A stretch of DNA of 64,000 bases, taken from assembly GCA_024404025.1 (NCBI GenBank), contig JAKSQP010000011.1:1-64000 (forward strand), in the 5' to 3' direction. The DNA is from Clostridia bacterium. GTDB lineage: Bacteria; Bacillota; Clostridia; Oscillospirales; Acutalibacteraceae. A program made the translations under genes and the position numbers. The notes beneath the pieces were generated by a model. That model was given only the letters and a program-made list of their open reading frames with translations, did no database searches and was not told where the DNA came from. Positions 45,278 to 54,734 of this stretch are shown here, piece after piece; the first letter of the stretch is position 1; every line of letters begins with the position of its first letter.

Positions 45278-47389
45278 TCAACCTTTTTCCGGCGAAAAAT
45301 CAAACGCCGCCCTTCCGTCTTCCATCACAAGAGAGGCGGAAAAATTTTTACCCTGCTTTGAAACGAAGCCGTCAAGCATTTTCGTTTTTCCGCATTCGAT
45401 GAGCTGCCTGCATTCGGGCACGGAAATATATCTTCCGCTCATTTTAAGCCATACCGTAAATCCGCAGCCTTTCTCCTTATAGCCGAGGCAGCTGTAAGAT
45501 TTTTTCATCCTCACAATGTCGCTGCCGCAGAGCGGACAGACTCCGATTTTCTCCATAAAAAGTCCGGTATAGCCTGCGGATTCGGGATCATTCTGCGGAG
45601 AATCGAAAACCTCTTTTATCTCCTTTTCGGCAAGCGCAACGGATTCTTCAACCGTCATATTTCCGTGAAAAACGCTTTTGAGTGCCTTGCCCAGCTCGCA
45701 GGTCTTATATTTATCCATTGAAATGCCCATACCGGAAATTGATTCAATAAGAAATTCTCCGTCCGGCAGGATATGATAAACATCCTTTTTAAGTTCAATA
45801 TATCTGCTTTTTATCGCATTGTCAATAATGCCCGTTCTCGTTGCCTCGGTGCCGAGCTCAAGTCCCTCAAACATTGCTTTATATTCTTCGCTGTCATCGG
45901 CATTTTCTTCGGCGTTTGCCTTTTCTTCTCTGAACGGATTTTTCAGATAATTGTTGAGCGTTTCGATTGTATAATGCTTCGGCGGAGAAGTCTGCTTTTC
46001 AACGGGTTTAAAGTCAATATTTACCCTGTCGCCTTTTTCAAGATTCGGAAGCACCTTTCCTGCGCTGACCGATGCGGAATCATATTTTGTCCAGCCTTTT
46101 TCGAGAATTACCGTTCCCTTGAGCATATAGTCCTCGCATTCGCCGACGGAAACCGTCATTTCGGTTTTCTGCGCAATGCACGCCTCGCTGCAAAAGACGG
46201 CAACAAATCTGCGCAGAACGGTTGAATAAACTTTCTTTTCTTCTTCCGTCAGAGCCTCCGGTTTCGGCATTTTATAAGTCGGAGTAAGCGCCGAATGGGA
46301 TTCTATTTTGCTGTCATCAAAAATCGTCTTTTTATCAACGAATTCAACGGGATAGCCGAGTTCCTTTACCTTTGAGAGGATTTGTTTTATCTTGTCCTTT
46401 TCCGCAGAGGCAAGATATTCGGAATTCGTTCTCGGATAAGTCAGATAGCCTTTTTCATACAAATCCTGAACGATTCGCAGAGAATCATCCATTGACATTT
46501 TATATTTCTTTCCGAGATAATTCTGAAGCTTTGAAAGCGAAAAAAGCTTCGGAGGATTCAGATTTGTTTTTGAAGTCTTCTTTGCGGTTATGTACGCCTC
46601 CTGCGCATTCAGCTTGTCGCAGGCTCTCTGCGCCGTTAAAATTTTTTCTTTCGGAAATTTATATTTTGAAACGAGCTCGATTTCTTCGCCGTTTGTTTCG
46701 GCTTTGCTCACAAGAGCATAATATATATCCGGCACGAAGTTTTCAATGCCTTTATCTCTGTCATAGATCGCCTTGACTATCGGTACGATGACTCTGCCGA
46801 CACGCAGAAGAATTCCCGTGTGAAGAGTTGCATATCTCGTCAGATTGACTCCGTAAAGCCAGTCAATATATGTTCTCGAAAATCCCTCGTTGGCCAGATT
46901 ATCATATTCGGATTCATCCTTCATTGCGCCGAGAGCCTCTCTGACCGTTTCGGGAGTCTGATCCGGAAGCCACAGTCTTGAAAGCTTCTTTCCTTTAACG
47001 CCGGTATTCATAACACAGAGGCGGACTATGATTTCTCCCTCTCTGTCGGCATCACCTGCGTTTACGATCTCGGAAACATCCTCACGCAGGCACAATTCTT
47101 TTATGATATTAAACTGCCTTTCAACGCCGGCATCGGGCTTTTTGTCGTTTCCGTTTCTTATACGGAATCTGAAAGAATCCGGAAAGCACGGGATTGTTTC
47201 CATATTCCATTTTTCGCCCGAAGGTCTGCCGTAATATTCTTCAATATCGCAAAGAGAAAACAAATGACCGAAAGCCCAGGTAACGATGTAGCCTGAGCCT
47301 TCAAAATATCCGTTTCTCTTTTTCATTTCGCCTATGCCGGCAACAATATTTCTTGCAAGGCTCGGCTTTTCCGCAATAATAAGAATCAT
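45278..47389 (-). CDS. topB: DNA topoisomerase III
   Basis: A 703-residue type IA topoisomerase. The TOPRIM domain starts MILIIAEKPSLARNI and contains VNAGDADREGEIIV; the active-site Tyr is in YLTYPRTNSEYL. A C-terminal zinc-ribbon-like segment (CPLCGSDIVRMKKSYSCLGYKEKGCGF) is followed by a short basic tail. It relaxes and decatenates DNA through single-strand breaks. Related copies are common on conjugative elements, but no conjugation genes lie beside this one. It is 3 bp from the kinase gene. Confidence 0.95.
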   Translation of the reverse strand: MILIIAEKPSLARNIVAGIGEMKKRNGYFEGSGYIVTWAFGHLFSLCDIEEYYGRPSGEKWNMETIPCFPDSFRFRIRNGNDKKPDAGVERQFNIIKELCLREDVSEIVNAGDADREGEIIVRLCVMNTGVKGKKLSRLWLPDQTPETVREALGAMKDESEYDNLANEGFSRTYIDWLYGVNLTRYATLHTGILLRVGRVIVPIVKAIYDRDKGIENFVPDIYYALVSKAETNGEEIELVSKYKFPKEKILTAQRACDKLNAQEAYITAKKTSKTNLNPPKLFSLSKLQNYLGKKYKMSMDDSLRIVQDLYEKGYLTYPRTNSEYLASAEKDKIKQILSKVKELGYPVEFVDKKTIFDDSKIESHSALTPTYKMPKPEALTEEEKKVYSTVLRRFVAVFCSEACIAQKTEMTVSVGECEDYMLKGTVILEKGWTKYDSASVSAGKVLPNLEKGDRVNIDFKPVEKQTSPPKHYTIETLNNYLKNPFREEKANAEENADDSEEYKAMFEGLELGTEATRTGIIDNAIKSRYIELKKDVYHILPDGEFLIESISGMGISMDKYKTCELGKALKSVFHGNMTVEESVALAEKEIKEVFDSPQNDPESAGYTGLFMEKIGVCPLCGSDIVRMKKSYSCLGYKEKGCGFTVWLKMSGRYISVPECRQLIECGKTKMLDGFVSKQGKNFSASLVMEDGRAAFDFSPEKG

Positions 47390-47391
47390 GG

Positions 47392-49347
47392 TTAAATAAT
47401 GTTAAACTTAAGTTCTGTTTCAAATTCATCGCCGTCAACGCCGATTCCGAATTCTCCGCCCTGAAGCTCCGTAAAGCTCTTTGAAATGGAAAGTCCGAGC
47501 CCGTGGCCTTCGGAATGCCTTGAAGAATCGTTTTGCTTGAATCTCAAAAGAAGTTCTTCGGCGGGAACGGTTATCGGAGTTTCGCAGATATTTCTGACGG
47601 AAAGCACCGCTTTGGAACCTTCCTCTTTGATTTCGATCGTGACCTTTGTTTCCGGCTTCGCATATTTGCAGACATTGCCGAAAATGTTTTCAAATATTCT
47701 CCAGAGCTTTGAGCCGTCTGCATTGATATAGACCTCATCGCTGCTGAAAAGAGTTTCGGCCTCAAGCTTTTTCTCTTCAAATTTAAGTGAAAATTCATCC
47801 ACCGTCTGCATAACAAAAAGGCAAAGATTCGTTTTTTCAAGGTTGACCTCAACATTGCCCGTTGAGATTCTCGAAACATCAACAAGTCCACGAAGCAGGT
47901 CCTTAAGGCGGCCTGACTGCTTTTTGATTATATCGCTGTATGCGCTTATTTCTTCATCTCCGCATTTTCCGCTTCCGATAATGTCGGCATAGTTGACTAT
48001 CGAAGTAAGCGGAGTTTTTATATCGTGAGAAATATTCGTTATAAGCTCATTTCTCAACTCCTGGCTTTTGCCCTTTTCTTCAAGAGCCTTTATCATTTCA
48101 TCCTTGATCGAAATGAGGTCATCGTTGATCGCTCTGAAATCGCCGAACATTATATGAGAATCAACAACATTGTCAAAATCACCGCTTGCAATTTTCTTTC
48201 CGCTCTCTCTGATTGAGTTCAGGTTGAAAACGATGAGGAAAAACACCGCTCCGAGAATGAACAGACAGGCAAGCTGCATAAAGGCAAAATACAGAAAATT
48301 GAATTCCGAAAGAACATCGGTTTCACTTGTTTTGTATTTATAGACGAAATAAAAAATCGTGCCGAGATCGCCGGTCATTATCGCTCCGATGGCAATAAGC
48401 GCCTTTCCGATATACGGAACCCTGAGCTTTGCCTCCTTGCCGTGCGTTTTCTTTTTCTTTATTTTGTTGAGCGCTTTGGCAATGAGAGTGTTTTCAAAGA
48501 TATGGCCCTCCTTGATTCTCATTGCAAGTGAAACGCAATAAATCAGAAGCACGAAGCTGACGCAGAATTCAACAACAAGCACAACGGTGTTCCAGAGAAC
48601 GATGCTCTTGTCCTTAATGTCAGCCGCAGAGGTCAGAAGAATCAATATGACCGCAACGCCGATAAGCAAAAAAACGGCAAGGCTCATCAGGTCAAACGGA
48701 ATTTTCTGAAGCACATTGAAATATTTTCTTTCTTCTTCCGTTTTGCCGATTGAAAACATCAGAATGCCGAGCAGGAAACACGCAGCGCAGACCAGAACAA
48801 ACAACACAACGAAAATTGCGTATTTTATGCTTCTGGCAAAATCAATCATCTTCAGAGCAAGGCTGTAACTGTCATTCGCCGTCGGATTCTCTCTTACATA
48901 GAGAAAAATCGTGCCCGAAATCATAGTGTTTTCATCTATATCCGCATTAAAATCCTTTGAGCGAAAAAAACACGAATCATTTATATCGTAATCCGGGTCA
49001 TTCTGAACAATAACGCTGCCTTTTGCATCCTTCACCCGGAAAACAATATTTGAATTTTCCGGATCATATTTTTCTATAAGCGTTTCATAAACGCTCCGGT
49101 CCTTTTCATCGAGTCCCGTCAGAGATTTTTCGGCAAGGACAGCATATTCTCTGATTTTTTCATATTCCTTTTCGGTTTTGATGCTCATTGCATTCTGAAC
49201 CGGATAATAACTGTTATCCGTCGAATAGAAATGATAATCATACATAAAGTTGATTGCAAGAGCGAGCGCAACGGCAATTTCAACCGTCAGAAGATAAATG
49301 AGCGCAACCGTTATCTTATCCGTTAAAGTTTTCAGCTTGAAATTCAG
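47392..49347 (-). CDS. Multi-pass membrane sensor histidine kinase; probable CTG start codon
   Basis: A histidine kinase of about 651 residues when started at CTG 49347. The first ATG (49245) would remove the first membrane segment (DKITVALIYLLTVEIAVALALAINF). An extracellular loop of about 110 residues, then four or five membrane segments, a HAMP-like region, HisKA with NISHDIKTPL (phospho-His) and HATPase with N box NIFGNVCKYAKPE and G box SEGHGLGLSI follow. No ATG, GTG or TTG occurs in frame between the upstream stop and 49245. GAGG lies 8 bases before the CTG. It pairs with the response regulator whose stop is at 49353. The signal is unknown. Confidence 0.82.
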   Translation of the reverse strand: MNFKLKTLTDKITVALIYLLTVEIAVALALAINFMYDYHFYSTDNSYYPVQNAMSIKTEKEYEKIREYAVLAEKSLTGLDEKDRSVYETLIEKYDPENSNIVFRVKDAKGSVIVQNDPDYDINDSCFFRSKDFNADIDENTMISGTIFLYVRENPTANDSYSLALKMIDFARSIKYAIFVVLFVLVCAACFLLGILMFSIGKTEEERKYFNVLQKIPFDLMSLAVFLLIGVAVILILLTSAADIKDKSIVLWNTVVLVVEFCVSFVLLIYCVSLAMRIKEGHIFENTLIAKALNKIKKKKTHGKEAKLRVPYIGKALIAIGAIMTGDLGTIFYFVYKYKTSETDVLSEFNFLYFAFMQLACLFILGAVFFLIVFNLNSIRESGKKIASGDFDNVVDSHIMFGDFRAINDDLISIKDEMIKALEEKGKSQELRNELITNISHDIKTPLTSIVNYADIIGSGKCGDEEISAYSDIIKKQSGRLKDLLRGLVDVSRISTGNVEVNLEKTNLCLFVMQTVDEFSLKFEEKKLEAETLFSSDEVYINADGSKLWRIFENIFGNVCKYAKPETKVTIEIKEEGSKAVLSVRNICETPITVPAEELLLRFKQNDSSRHSEGHGLGLSISKSFTELQGGEFGIGVDGDEFETELKFNII

Positions 49348-49352
49348 CCCGA

Positions 49353-50042
49353 TTACCTCTTTTCCATCTTATATCCGTGACCCCATACTGCAACAATATA
49401 TCTCGGATTTGAAGGATCTATTTCGATTTTTTCTCTGATATGTCTGATATGAACAAGAACAGTGTTCTCTGTTCCGAACGGATCATCGTTCCATACTCTT
49501 TTGTATATTTCTTTCGGAGAAATGACCTCTCCGGGATTCTGAACAAAGAGTTTGATTATGGCGTATTCAGTCGGAGTAACATTGACGCATTCTCCGTCAA
49601 CAAAAATCATCTTCGATTTGTCATCAACCTTAAGTCCGCCGTTTATATAAACATCGTCTTTCTGAATTTCGCTGCCGAGCTGTGTGAATCTTCTTATCTG
49701 CGATTTAACTCTCGCAACAACCTCAATGGGATTAAAAGGCTTTGTGATATAATCATCTGCGCCTATCTGAAGTCCGAGTATCTTGTCGGGATATTCATCC
49801 TTCGCAGTAAGCATAATTATAGGCATATTATATTTTTCTCTGATTTTCACAGTTGCGTCGATTCCGTTCATTTCGGGCATCATAACATCCATAAGAACAA
49901 GCTTTATATCGTTTTTTTCAATTGCTTCAACAGCTTGTGCGCCGGTATTCGCTTCAATAACATTAAATCCCTCTGCCGAAAGATATATTTTAAGAGCTTT
50001 AACAATATCTCTGTCATCATCACAGGCAAGAATATTTATCAT
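49353..50042 (-). CDS. OmpR/PhoB-family response regulator
   Basis: A 229-residue regulator. The receiver domain has ACDDDRD, the phosphorylated Asp in LVLMDVMMPEMNG and Lys in ITKPFNP; the C-terminal winged helix contains NVTPTEYAIIKLFVQNPGEVISPKEIY and VHIRHIREKIE. The ATG at 50042 follows GGGAGAG. It is translated just ahead of the kinase gene, with 5 bp between the stop and the proposed CTG. Confidence 0.95.
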   Translation of the reverse strand: MINILACDDDRDIVKALKIYLSAEGFNVIEANTGAQAVEAIEKNDIKLVLMDVMMPEMNGIDATVKIREKYNMPIIMLTAKDEYPDKILGLQIGADDYITKPFNPIEVVARVKSQIRRFTQLGSEIQKDDVYINGGLKVDDKSKMIFVDGECVNVTPTEYAIIKLFVQNPGEVISPKEIYKRVWNDDPFGTENTVLVHIRHIREKIEIDPSNPRYIVAVWGHGYKMEKR

Positions 50043-50139
50043 GATCACACTCTCCCGATTCATATTATTGAATATTTTATTTTACTGCGCCCGAAAACTC
50101 AACAGTTTTAATTTATTCTTAATAAATCTTTATTGAAAC

Positions 50140-50835
50140 TTAAGTTTTTAAGAAATCACCGATGTCATTTATCAGCAAGCCGTCAATGCCGATTTTTTTG
50201 AGATAATCAATTGCATTATCATCAATATAGCCGACATCTCCGTTCCTTGAGCTGCCCGCCATGACCCATACCTTTCTGCCTGCGGAATGGATCTTTTCAA
50301 CATATTCCTCTGCGACCCAGCCCTGCCAAAGCCTTATGAATTCGGCTCCTTCGGCAATGCAGTCATCAATCATCTGAACATTTTTGATGAACGCAAGCAC
50401 GGGAATGTTTTTGCCATATTTCTTGACACGGGCAACATCATCCGGCCTTGTAACTCCCATAATGATATTTTCAAGATACCCTTTTGAAACAATAAAATCA
50501 AGGATGGCATTTATGTTTTCGCCGCCCTCTTTTATATGAAGAAGAAGCGGTTTGACGCCTGCGTCGATATAATCGGCAAAAAGATGGCCGTGATGCAGCG
50601 GATCGTCTTTATGAGTCAGCGAAGCAAATTCCTCTGCGGTCATTTCGTTAACGCTTCTGTCAATGCCGAAAACTCTTTCGGCGTTATCGTCATGGCAAAC
50701 AATGATTCTGCCGTCAGACGAAAAGCGAAGGTCTATTTCGACCATATCTGCGCCGTTTTTCACGGCAAGAAGAGCGGAATCAACCGTCTGTTCCGGATAA
50801 ACAGTCGGTCCGCTTCTGTGAGCAATAACAAGCAT
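50140..50835 (-). CDS. Glycerophosphodiester phosphodiesterase
   Basis: A 231-residue cytoplasmic enzyme (no signal peptide). IAHRSGPTVYPEQT (catalytic His, Glu), VEIDLRFSSDGRIIVCHDD (metal ligands and second His) and the C-terminal GIDGLLINDIGD fit the GDPD barrel. The usual HRG is HRSG here. It hydrolyses deacylated phospholipids to glycerol-3-phosphate. The ATG at 50835 follows GAGGAGG. It directly follows the SseB gene. Confidence 0.93.
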   Translation of the reverse strand: MLVIAHRSGPTVYPEQTVDSALLAVKNGADMVEIDLRFSSDGRIIVCHDDNAERVFGIDRSVNEMTAEEFASLTHKDDPLHHGHLFADYIDAGVKPLLLHIKEGGENINAILDFIVSKGYLENIIMGVTRPDDVARVKKYGKNIPVLAFIKNVQMIDDCIAEGAEFIRLWQGWVAEEYVEKIHSAGRKVWVMAGSSRNGDVGYIDDNAIDYLKKIGIDGLLINDIGDFLKT

Positions 50836-50837
50836 AA

Positions 50838-51320
50838 TCAATCCTCCTCTATTCTTGACGGAAGAGATGCCATATAATCGGCAAGCTCAAACGGAACAAC
50901 AAACGGAAATGTGAAGCCGTCAAGCACAAGCCCCGAAACGGTTTTATCTCCGTGGGCCATTTTCAGCGCATCGAGAGCGGTGATCGGAATTACCGTGAAA
51001 TTCTTTCTGTAATCCTCCGGCATCTGCTCATCCTGCGAGAAAATCGGGAAATATCTGTTATCATCCTGAGCCTTGAGAATATCTGCGGTAAGCTTTACCT
51101 CATCTTTATTGCAGAAGGTTTCACCCTCTGCGCATTCCATAATTCTCTTTTTGTCTTCTTCGCTCATTTCCGCTATGAACGGCACCTTAACCACCGAATC
51201 ACGCAGACACCACAAAAGCGGAAGCAGATTTTCCTGCACAGGCTCTTTCATAAACTGAAGCTTGAGATAAACGAGAATATTTCCGCTTTCAAGGTCAGCC
51301 GCTTTGATTTTTTCTGCCAT
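50838..51320 (-). CDS. SseB family protein
   Basis: A 160-residue cytoplasmic protein related to the SseB N-terminal domain. YLKLQFMKEPVQENLLPLLWCLRDS starts the domain; RYFPIFSQDEQMPEDYRKN and GDKTVSGLVLDGFTFPFVVPFEL are conserved-type segments. The function of these proteins in Gram-positives is unknown. The ATG at 51320 follows CGGAGTG; the stop is adjacent to the GDPD ribosome binding site. Confidence 0.8.
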   Translation of the reverse strand: MAEKIKAADLESGNILVYLKLQFMKEPVQENLLPLLWCLRDSVVKVPFIAEMSEEDKKRIMECAEGETFCNKDEVKLTADILKAQDDNRYFPIFSQDEQMPEDYRKNFTVIPITALDALKMAHGDKTVSGLVLDGFTFPFVVPFELADYMASLPSRIEED

Positions 51321-51415
51321 AAATATCACTCCGTTATTTTTCTGAAAACATTATATTGTTTTTTCCTCATCAAGTCAATAGCGGGCAAAGGATTCATCAC
51401 GCTGAAAAAATGATG

Positions 51416-51444
51416 TTGACTTTTTCGGAATGATATGATATTAT
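51416..51444 (+). promoter_or_regulatory. dapA-lysA promoter
   Basis: TTGACT (51416-51421) and TATTAT (51439-51444) with 17 bp spacing, just before the lysine riboswitch. Confidence 0.8.
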
Positions 51445-51451
51445 TCGTGGT

Positions 51452-51609
51452 AGATAGAGGCGCATCCTAAATGAGTACCGCATCTGAAAAGGCTGCCGAA
51501 GCCGGTGCGGGAAAGGTGAAGATGCCGAAGCGGATATCGTGGCGGATATCAGGCTGGCATAATAAAGAATATTTATTATGCTGTCGCAGAAAATGCGGAG
51601 AGCTATCCC
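51452..51609 (+). ncRNA. Lysine riboswitch (L-box)
   Basis: Conserved L-box blocks are present: AGATAGAGGCGCATC, GAGTACCGC, two copies of TGCCGAAG (about 51500 and 51524) and the closing GGAGAGCTATC. When lysine binds, the terminator at 51632-51661 forms and dapA is shut off. Confidence 0.95.
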
Positions 51610-51631
51610 TAAAATCATTTTGTATTTTTAG

Positions 51632-51661
51632 AGACGGCTGTTTTGCAGCCGTCTTTTTTAT
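51632..51661 (+). terminator. Riboswitch-controlled terminator before dapA
   Basis: AGACGGCTG (51632-51640) pairs with CAGCCGTCT (51646-51654) and is followed by TTTTTTA. The dapA ribosome binding site is 4 bp further on. Confidence 0.95.
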
Positions 51662-51675
51662 CGGAGGAATTTAAA

Positions 51676-52560
51676 ATGAAGAAAACAGTATTTACCGGAG
51701 CTGCATCAGCCATTATCACTCCCCTCACCGAAAACGGAATTGATTTTGAAAATTTCGGAAGGCTCATTGACTGGCAGATCGAAAACGGCATTGATGCCGT
51801 TGTTGTTGCGGGCACAACCGGCGAAGGCTCAACCCTCACAGACGAGGAACACAGAGCGGCAATAAAATTTGCGGTTGAAAGAATCAACGGCAGAGTTCCC
51901 GTTATCGCCGGCACCGGCTCCAATGACACCGCTTATGCCATCGAATTGAGCAGATATGCAGAAGAAGCAGGCGCAGATGCTCTTCTCCTTGTTACTCCTT
52001 ATTATAACAAAGCTACGCAGAACGGCCTTATCGCTTCATTCACCGCCATTGCCGATGCAGTCAGCATTCCCTGCATTCTCTATAATGTACCGAGCCGCAC
52101 CGGCTGCAACCTTGCTCCCGAAACAATTGCAAAGCTTGCGGAGCATGAAAATATCGTCGGCATCAAAGAAGCAAGCGGAAACCTTTCGCAGGTTGCTCAG
52201 ATAGCCGCTCTCTGCGGAGATAATCTCGACATTTATTCAGGCAACGATGATCAGAATGTTCCCATTATGTCGCTCGGCGGCAAGGGCTGCATTTCCGTTC
52301 TCGCAAACATTATGCCTAAAGAAACCCACGAAATGTGCGAAAGCTTTTTCACCGGCAATATTGCCCGCTCAAGAGAGCTTCAGCTTACGCTTCTTCCGCT
52401 CATCAATGCTCTTTTCTGCGAAGTCAACCCCATTCCCGCAAAGGCAGCCTGCGCAGCAATGGGCTTCGGCAGGAACATTCTTCGCCTTCCCCTCACCCCA
52501 ATGGAGCCGGCACACGAAGCAAAGCTTCTCGCTCTGATGAAAGAAAATAATCTCATTTAA
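51676..52560 (+). CDS. dapA: 4-hydroxy-tetrahydrodipicolinate synthase
   Basis: A 294-residue TIM-barrel enzyme that condenses pyruvate with aspartate semialdehyde, the first committed step to diaminopimelate and lysine. AGTTGEGSTLTDEEH, LYNVPSRTGCNL (the Tyr of the triad) and the Schiff-base Lys in VGIKEASGNL are all present. The ATG at 51676 follows CGGAGGA. It forms an operon with lysA, 10 bp downstream, under the lysine riboswitch. Confidence 0.98.
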   Translation: MKKTVFTGAASAIITPLTENGIDFENFGRLIDWQIENGIDAVVVAGTTGEGSTLTDEEHRAAIKFAVERINGRVPVIAGTGSNDTAYAIELSRYAEEAGADALLLVTPYYNKATQNGLIASFTAIADAVSIPCILYNVPSRTGCNLAPETIAKLAEHENIVGIKEASGNLSQVAQIAALCGDNLDIYSGNDDQNVPIMSLGGKGCISVLANIMPKETHEMCESFFTGNIARSRELQLTLLPLINALFCEVNPIPAKAACAAMGFGRNILRLPLTPMEPAHEAKLLALMKENNLI

Positions 52561-52570
52561 CGGTGCAATT

Positions 52571-53884
52571 ATGAAGGACGAAATCAGAATCTGCAAAAAC
52601 ATATCTGAAAACGAAAACGGCGAGCTGATGTTTGCAGGGGTCAACACCCTTGAGCTTGCCGAAAAATACGGCACTCCCCTTTACGTTATGGATGAAAACA
52701 GAATCAGAGAAATGTGTTCATCGTTCCGTGATGCAATTGCAAGGGAATTCGGCGAAAAAGGCAGAATTCTCTATGCTTCAAAAGCCTGCTCATTCAAGAG
52801 AATATATGAAATAATCGCCTCGGAAAAGCTTCACATTGACGTTGTTTCAACCGGCGAGATCCACACCGCCGTGCGGGCGGGCTTCCCGATGCAGAATGCC
52901 TATTTTCATTCAAACAACAAAACGGATAACGATATAAAATTCGCAATTGATAACAAGGTCGGTCATTTCGTTGTTGATAATGTCGAAGAGCTTGAATCGC
53001 TGAACAGAATCGCCGGAGAATTCGGAATGAAGCAAAAAATCATTCTGCGTGTTACTCCGGGGATCGACCCCCACACCTTTGAAGCGGTTGCAACCGGAAA
53101 GGTTGATTCAAAATTCGGTTCGGCAATCGAAACCGGCCAGGCGGAAGAGATCACGGCTCACGCCCTTAAAATGGAAAACCTCATTTTCGAAGGCTTCCAT
53201 TGCCATGTAGGCTCCGAGCTTTTTGAAGCCGGCGTTTTCATTGACACAGCGAAAATTATGCTTGAATTCGTTGCCGATATGTATCATAAGCTCGGATGCT
53301 TCCCGGAGCTTCTTGACCTGGGCGGCGGCTTCGGAGTAAGATATATCGCTTCGCAGCCGACACTTGATGTTGATAAAACGATAGGTGAAATCGGCGGCTT
53401 CATAAAGAATTACTGTGTTCAGCTCGGCATTGAAATGCCGTCAATAGGCTTTGAGCCGGGCAGAGCGATCGTTGCCGATTCGGGGCTTACCCTTTATACG
53501 GTCGGCACGCTCAAAACAATCCCCGGCTACAAAACCTATGTTTCGGTTGACGGCGGCATGACGGACAACATCCGGTATGCTTTATACGGCGCAGAATATA
53601 CACTTGCCGTTGCCGGAAAGCTCAACGAAGATCCGGATATGGTCTGCTCTGTGGTCGGCAAATGCTGCGAAAGCGGAGATATTATTCAGGAAAACATCAA
53701 ACTTCCGTCAAGCACTTCAAGAGGCGACATTCTTGCCTGCTTCACAACCGGCGCATATCATTATTCAATGGCTTCAAACTATAACCGCATTCCGAGGCCG
53801 GCGATAGTTATGATTGCCGATAAAAAAGATTATCCCGCCGTCAGAAGAGAAACGCTTGATGACCTCACAAACCTTGATATATAA
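52571..53884 (+). CDS. lysA: Diaminopimelate decarboxylase
   Basis: A 437-residue PLP enzyme that makes lysine from meso-diaminopimelate. The PLP Lys is in LYASKACSFK; GFHCHVGSE, LDLGGGFGVRY and GFEPGRAIVAD follow; the active-site Cys and partner loop lie in VGKCCESGDII, and GAYHYSMASNYNR ends the barrel side. The ATG at 52571 has only a weak binding site overlapping the end of dapA, suggesting coupled translation. Confidence 0.98.
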   Translation: MKDEIRICKNISENENGELMFAGVNTLELAEKYGTPLYVMDENRIREMCSSFRDAIAREFGEKGRILYASKACSFKRIYEIIASEKLHIDVVSTGEIHTAVRAGFPMQNAYFHSNNKTDNDIKFAIDNKVGHFVVDNVEELESLNRIAGEFGMKQKIILRVTPGIDPHTFEAVATGKVDSKFGSAIETGQAEEITAHALKMENLIFEGFHCHVGSELFEAGVFIDTAKIMLEFVADMYHKLGCFPELLDLGGGFGVRYIASQPTLDVDKTIGEIGGFIKNYCVQLGIEMPSIGFEPGRAIVADSGLTLYTVGTLKTIPGYKTYVSVDGGMTDNIRYALYGAEYTLAVAGKLNEDPDMVCSVVGKCCESGDIIQENIKLPSSTSRGDILACFTTGAYHYSMASNYNRIPRPAIVMIADKKDYPAVRRETLDDLTNLDI

Positions 53885-53887
53885 AGA

Positions 53888-53921
53888 TCACCGGAGAACC
53901 GATCGGTTCTCCGGTGATTTT
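53888..53921. terminator. Palindromic bidirectional terminator after lysA
   Basis: Positions 53888-53917 form a perfect 30-bp palindrome (TCACCGGAGAACCGA and its complement), followed by TTTTAA on the + strand. The convergent ECF S-component gene ends at 53920. Confidence 0.9.
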
Positions 53922-54462
53922 AATTTCTGCCGAAATTATATTTATTCAGCTTTTTCAGAATGCTCACGAGCGGCGCAATGAGAATTCCGCAAACAAGATT
54001 TCCGGCTCCGTGAAGCGCATCAAACGGCAGACCTGCTATTATCCATGAAATCATACCCTTGAAATTCAGATGAAAAAGCAGCGCCTGCGCAGGAGCATAA
54101 ATTGTGCCGTATAAGAAACCGTGAAGAGAGCAAACGATCATGCCTGCGATTACAAGCTTCTTCCCGCTCCATTCTTTCGGAATCAGCATTGACATTGCCC
54201 AAAGGACCGTCCACACATAAAGATACGGTATCCACCAAAGACCGAATCCGTTGAAAAGCCCCGTGAGGAAAACAAATATATAGAGCGGATACAGCGCCTT
54301 TTTTCTGTAAACTATCGTTTCGGAAACGATGAAAACGCCGATAAGATGAACATTCGGCAGAACATCCATCAACACCTTTGAGGCATACATCAGCGCTCCG
54401 AGCATACTGAAAACCGATATTTCAAAAACGGTCAATCCGATTTTTCTGCTTTTTTCATTCAT
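53920..54462 (-). CDS. ECF transporter S component, substrate unknown
   Basis: A 180-residue membrane protein with about six segments (VFEISVFSMLGALMYASKVLM; LIGVFIVSETIVYRKKALY; ALHGAGNLVCGILIAPL). The pattern of small residues near the first segment and the basic tail ILKKLNKY are typical of S components that bind vitamins or metals and share an energising module. The ATG at 54462 follows CAGGAAATCA; an alternative ATG at 54486 has a weaker site. Its start overlaps the stop of a broken glyoxalase-like gene. Confidence 0.82.
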   Translation of the reverse strand: MNEKSRKIGLTVFEISVFSMLGALMYASKVLMDVLPNVHLIGVFIVSETIVYRKKALYPLYIFVFLTGLFNGFGLWWIPYLYVWTVLWAMSMLIPKEWSGKKLVIAGMIVCSLHGFLYGTIYAPAQALLFHLNFKGMISWIIAGLPFDALHGAGNLVCGILIAPLVSILKKLNKYNFGRN

Positions 54463-54712
54463 TGATTTCCTGCCTGTAATTTTCATACCATTTTCCGACA
54501 ATTTCTGCCGGATGCTGAACTTCCTTTGCGGTTTCTTCAACCGCCAGACCCTTGTCAAAAAAGGTGCGGGAAACGCTTTCCATGCTTTCGCCGACCTCTA
54601 TCATGTGACCGTCGGAATCAAAAATGCGAATGACTCTCTGATGCCAGGGATAAGTTTTAACGCCGTGAAGAATCCAGGCCTCTCACGAACAACGAGCAGG
54701 GTTGTTGAAAAT
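54455..54712 (-). pseudogene. VOC/glyoxalase-family gene with internal deletion
   Basis: The ATG at 54712 opens MEFSTTLLVVRE, the typical first strand of VOC proteins. The frame then breaks near 54680, and in another frame WILHGVKTYPWHQRVIRIFD and GHMIEVGESMESVSRTFF, the metal-binding second half of such proteins, runs to the TGA at 54455-54457. Some 60 residues between the two parts are missing. The 3' end overlaps the start of the ECF S-component gene, so the two were once translationally coupled. Confidence 0.75.
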
Positions 54713-54734
54713 TCCATTTTTTCTTCCTCATATT

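Noticed and set aside
45278..47389. topB as a sign of another conjugative element
   Set aside because: No relaxase, coupling protein or integrase lies beside it; the neighbours are chromosomal housekeeping and signalling genes.
53888..53917. Perfect 30-bp palindrome as a regulatory operator
   Set aside because: It lies between two converging genes directly after their stops and is followed by Ts, so a terminator is sufficient.
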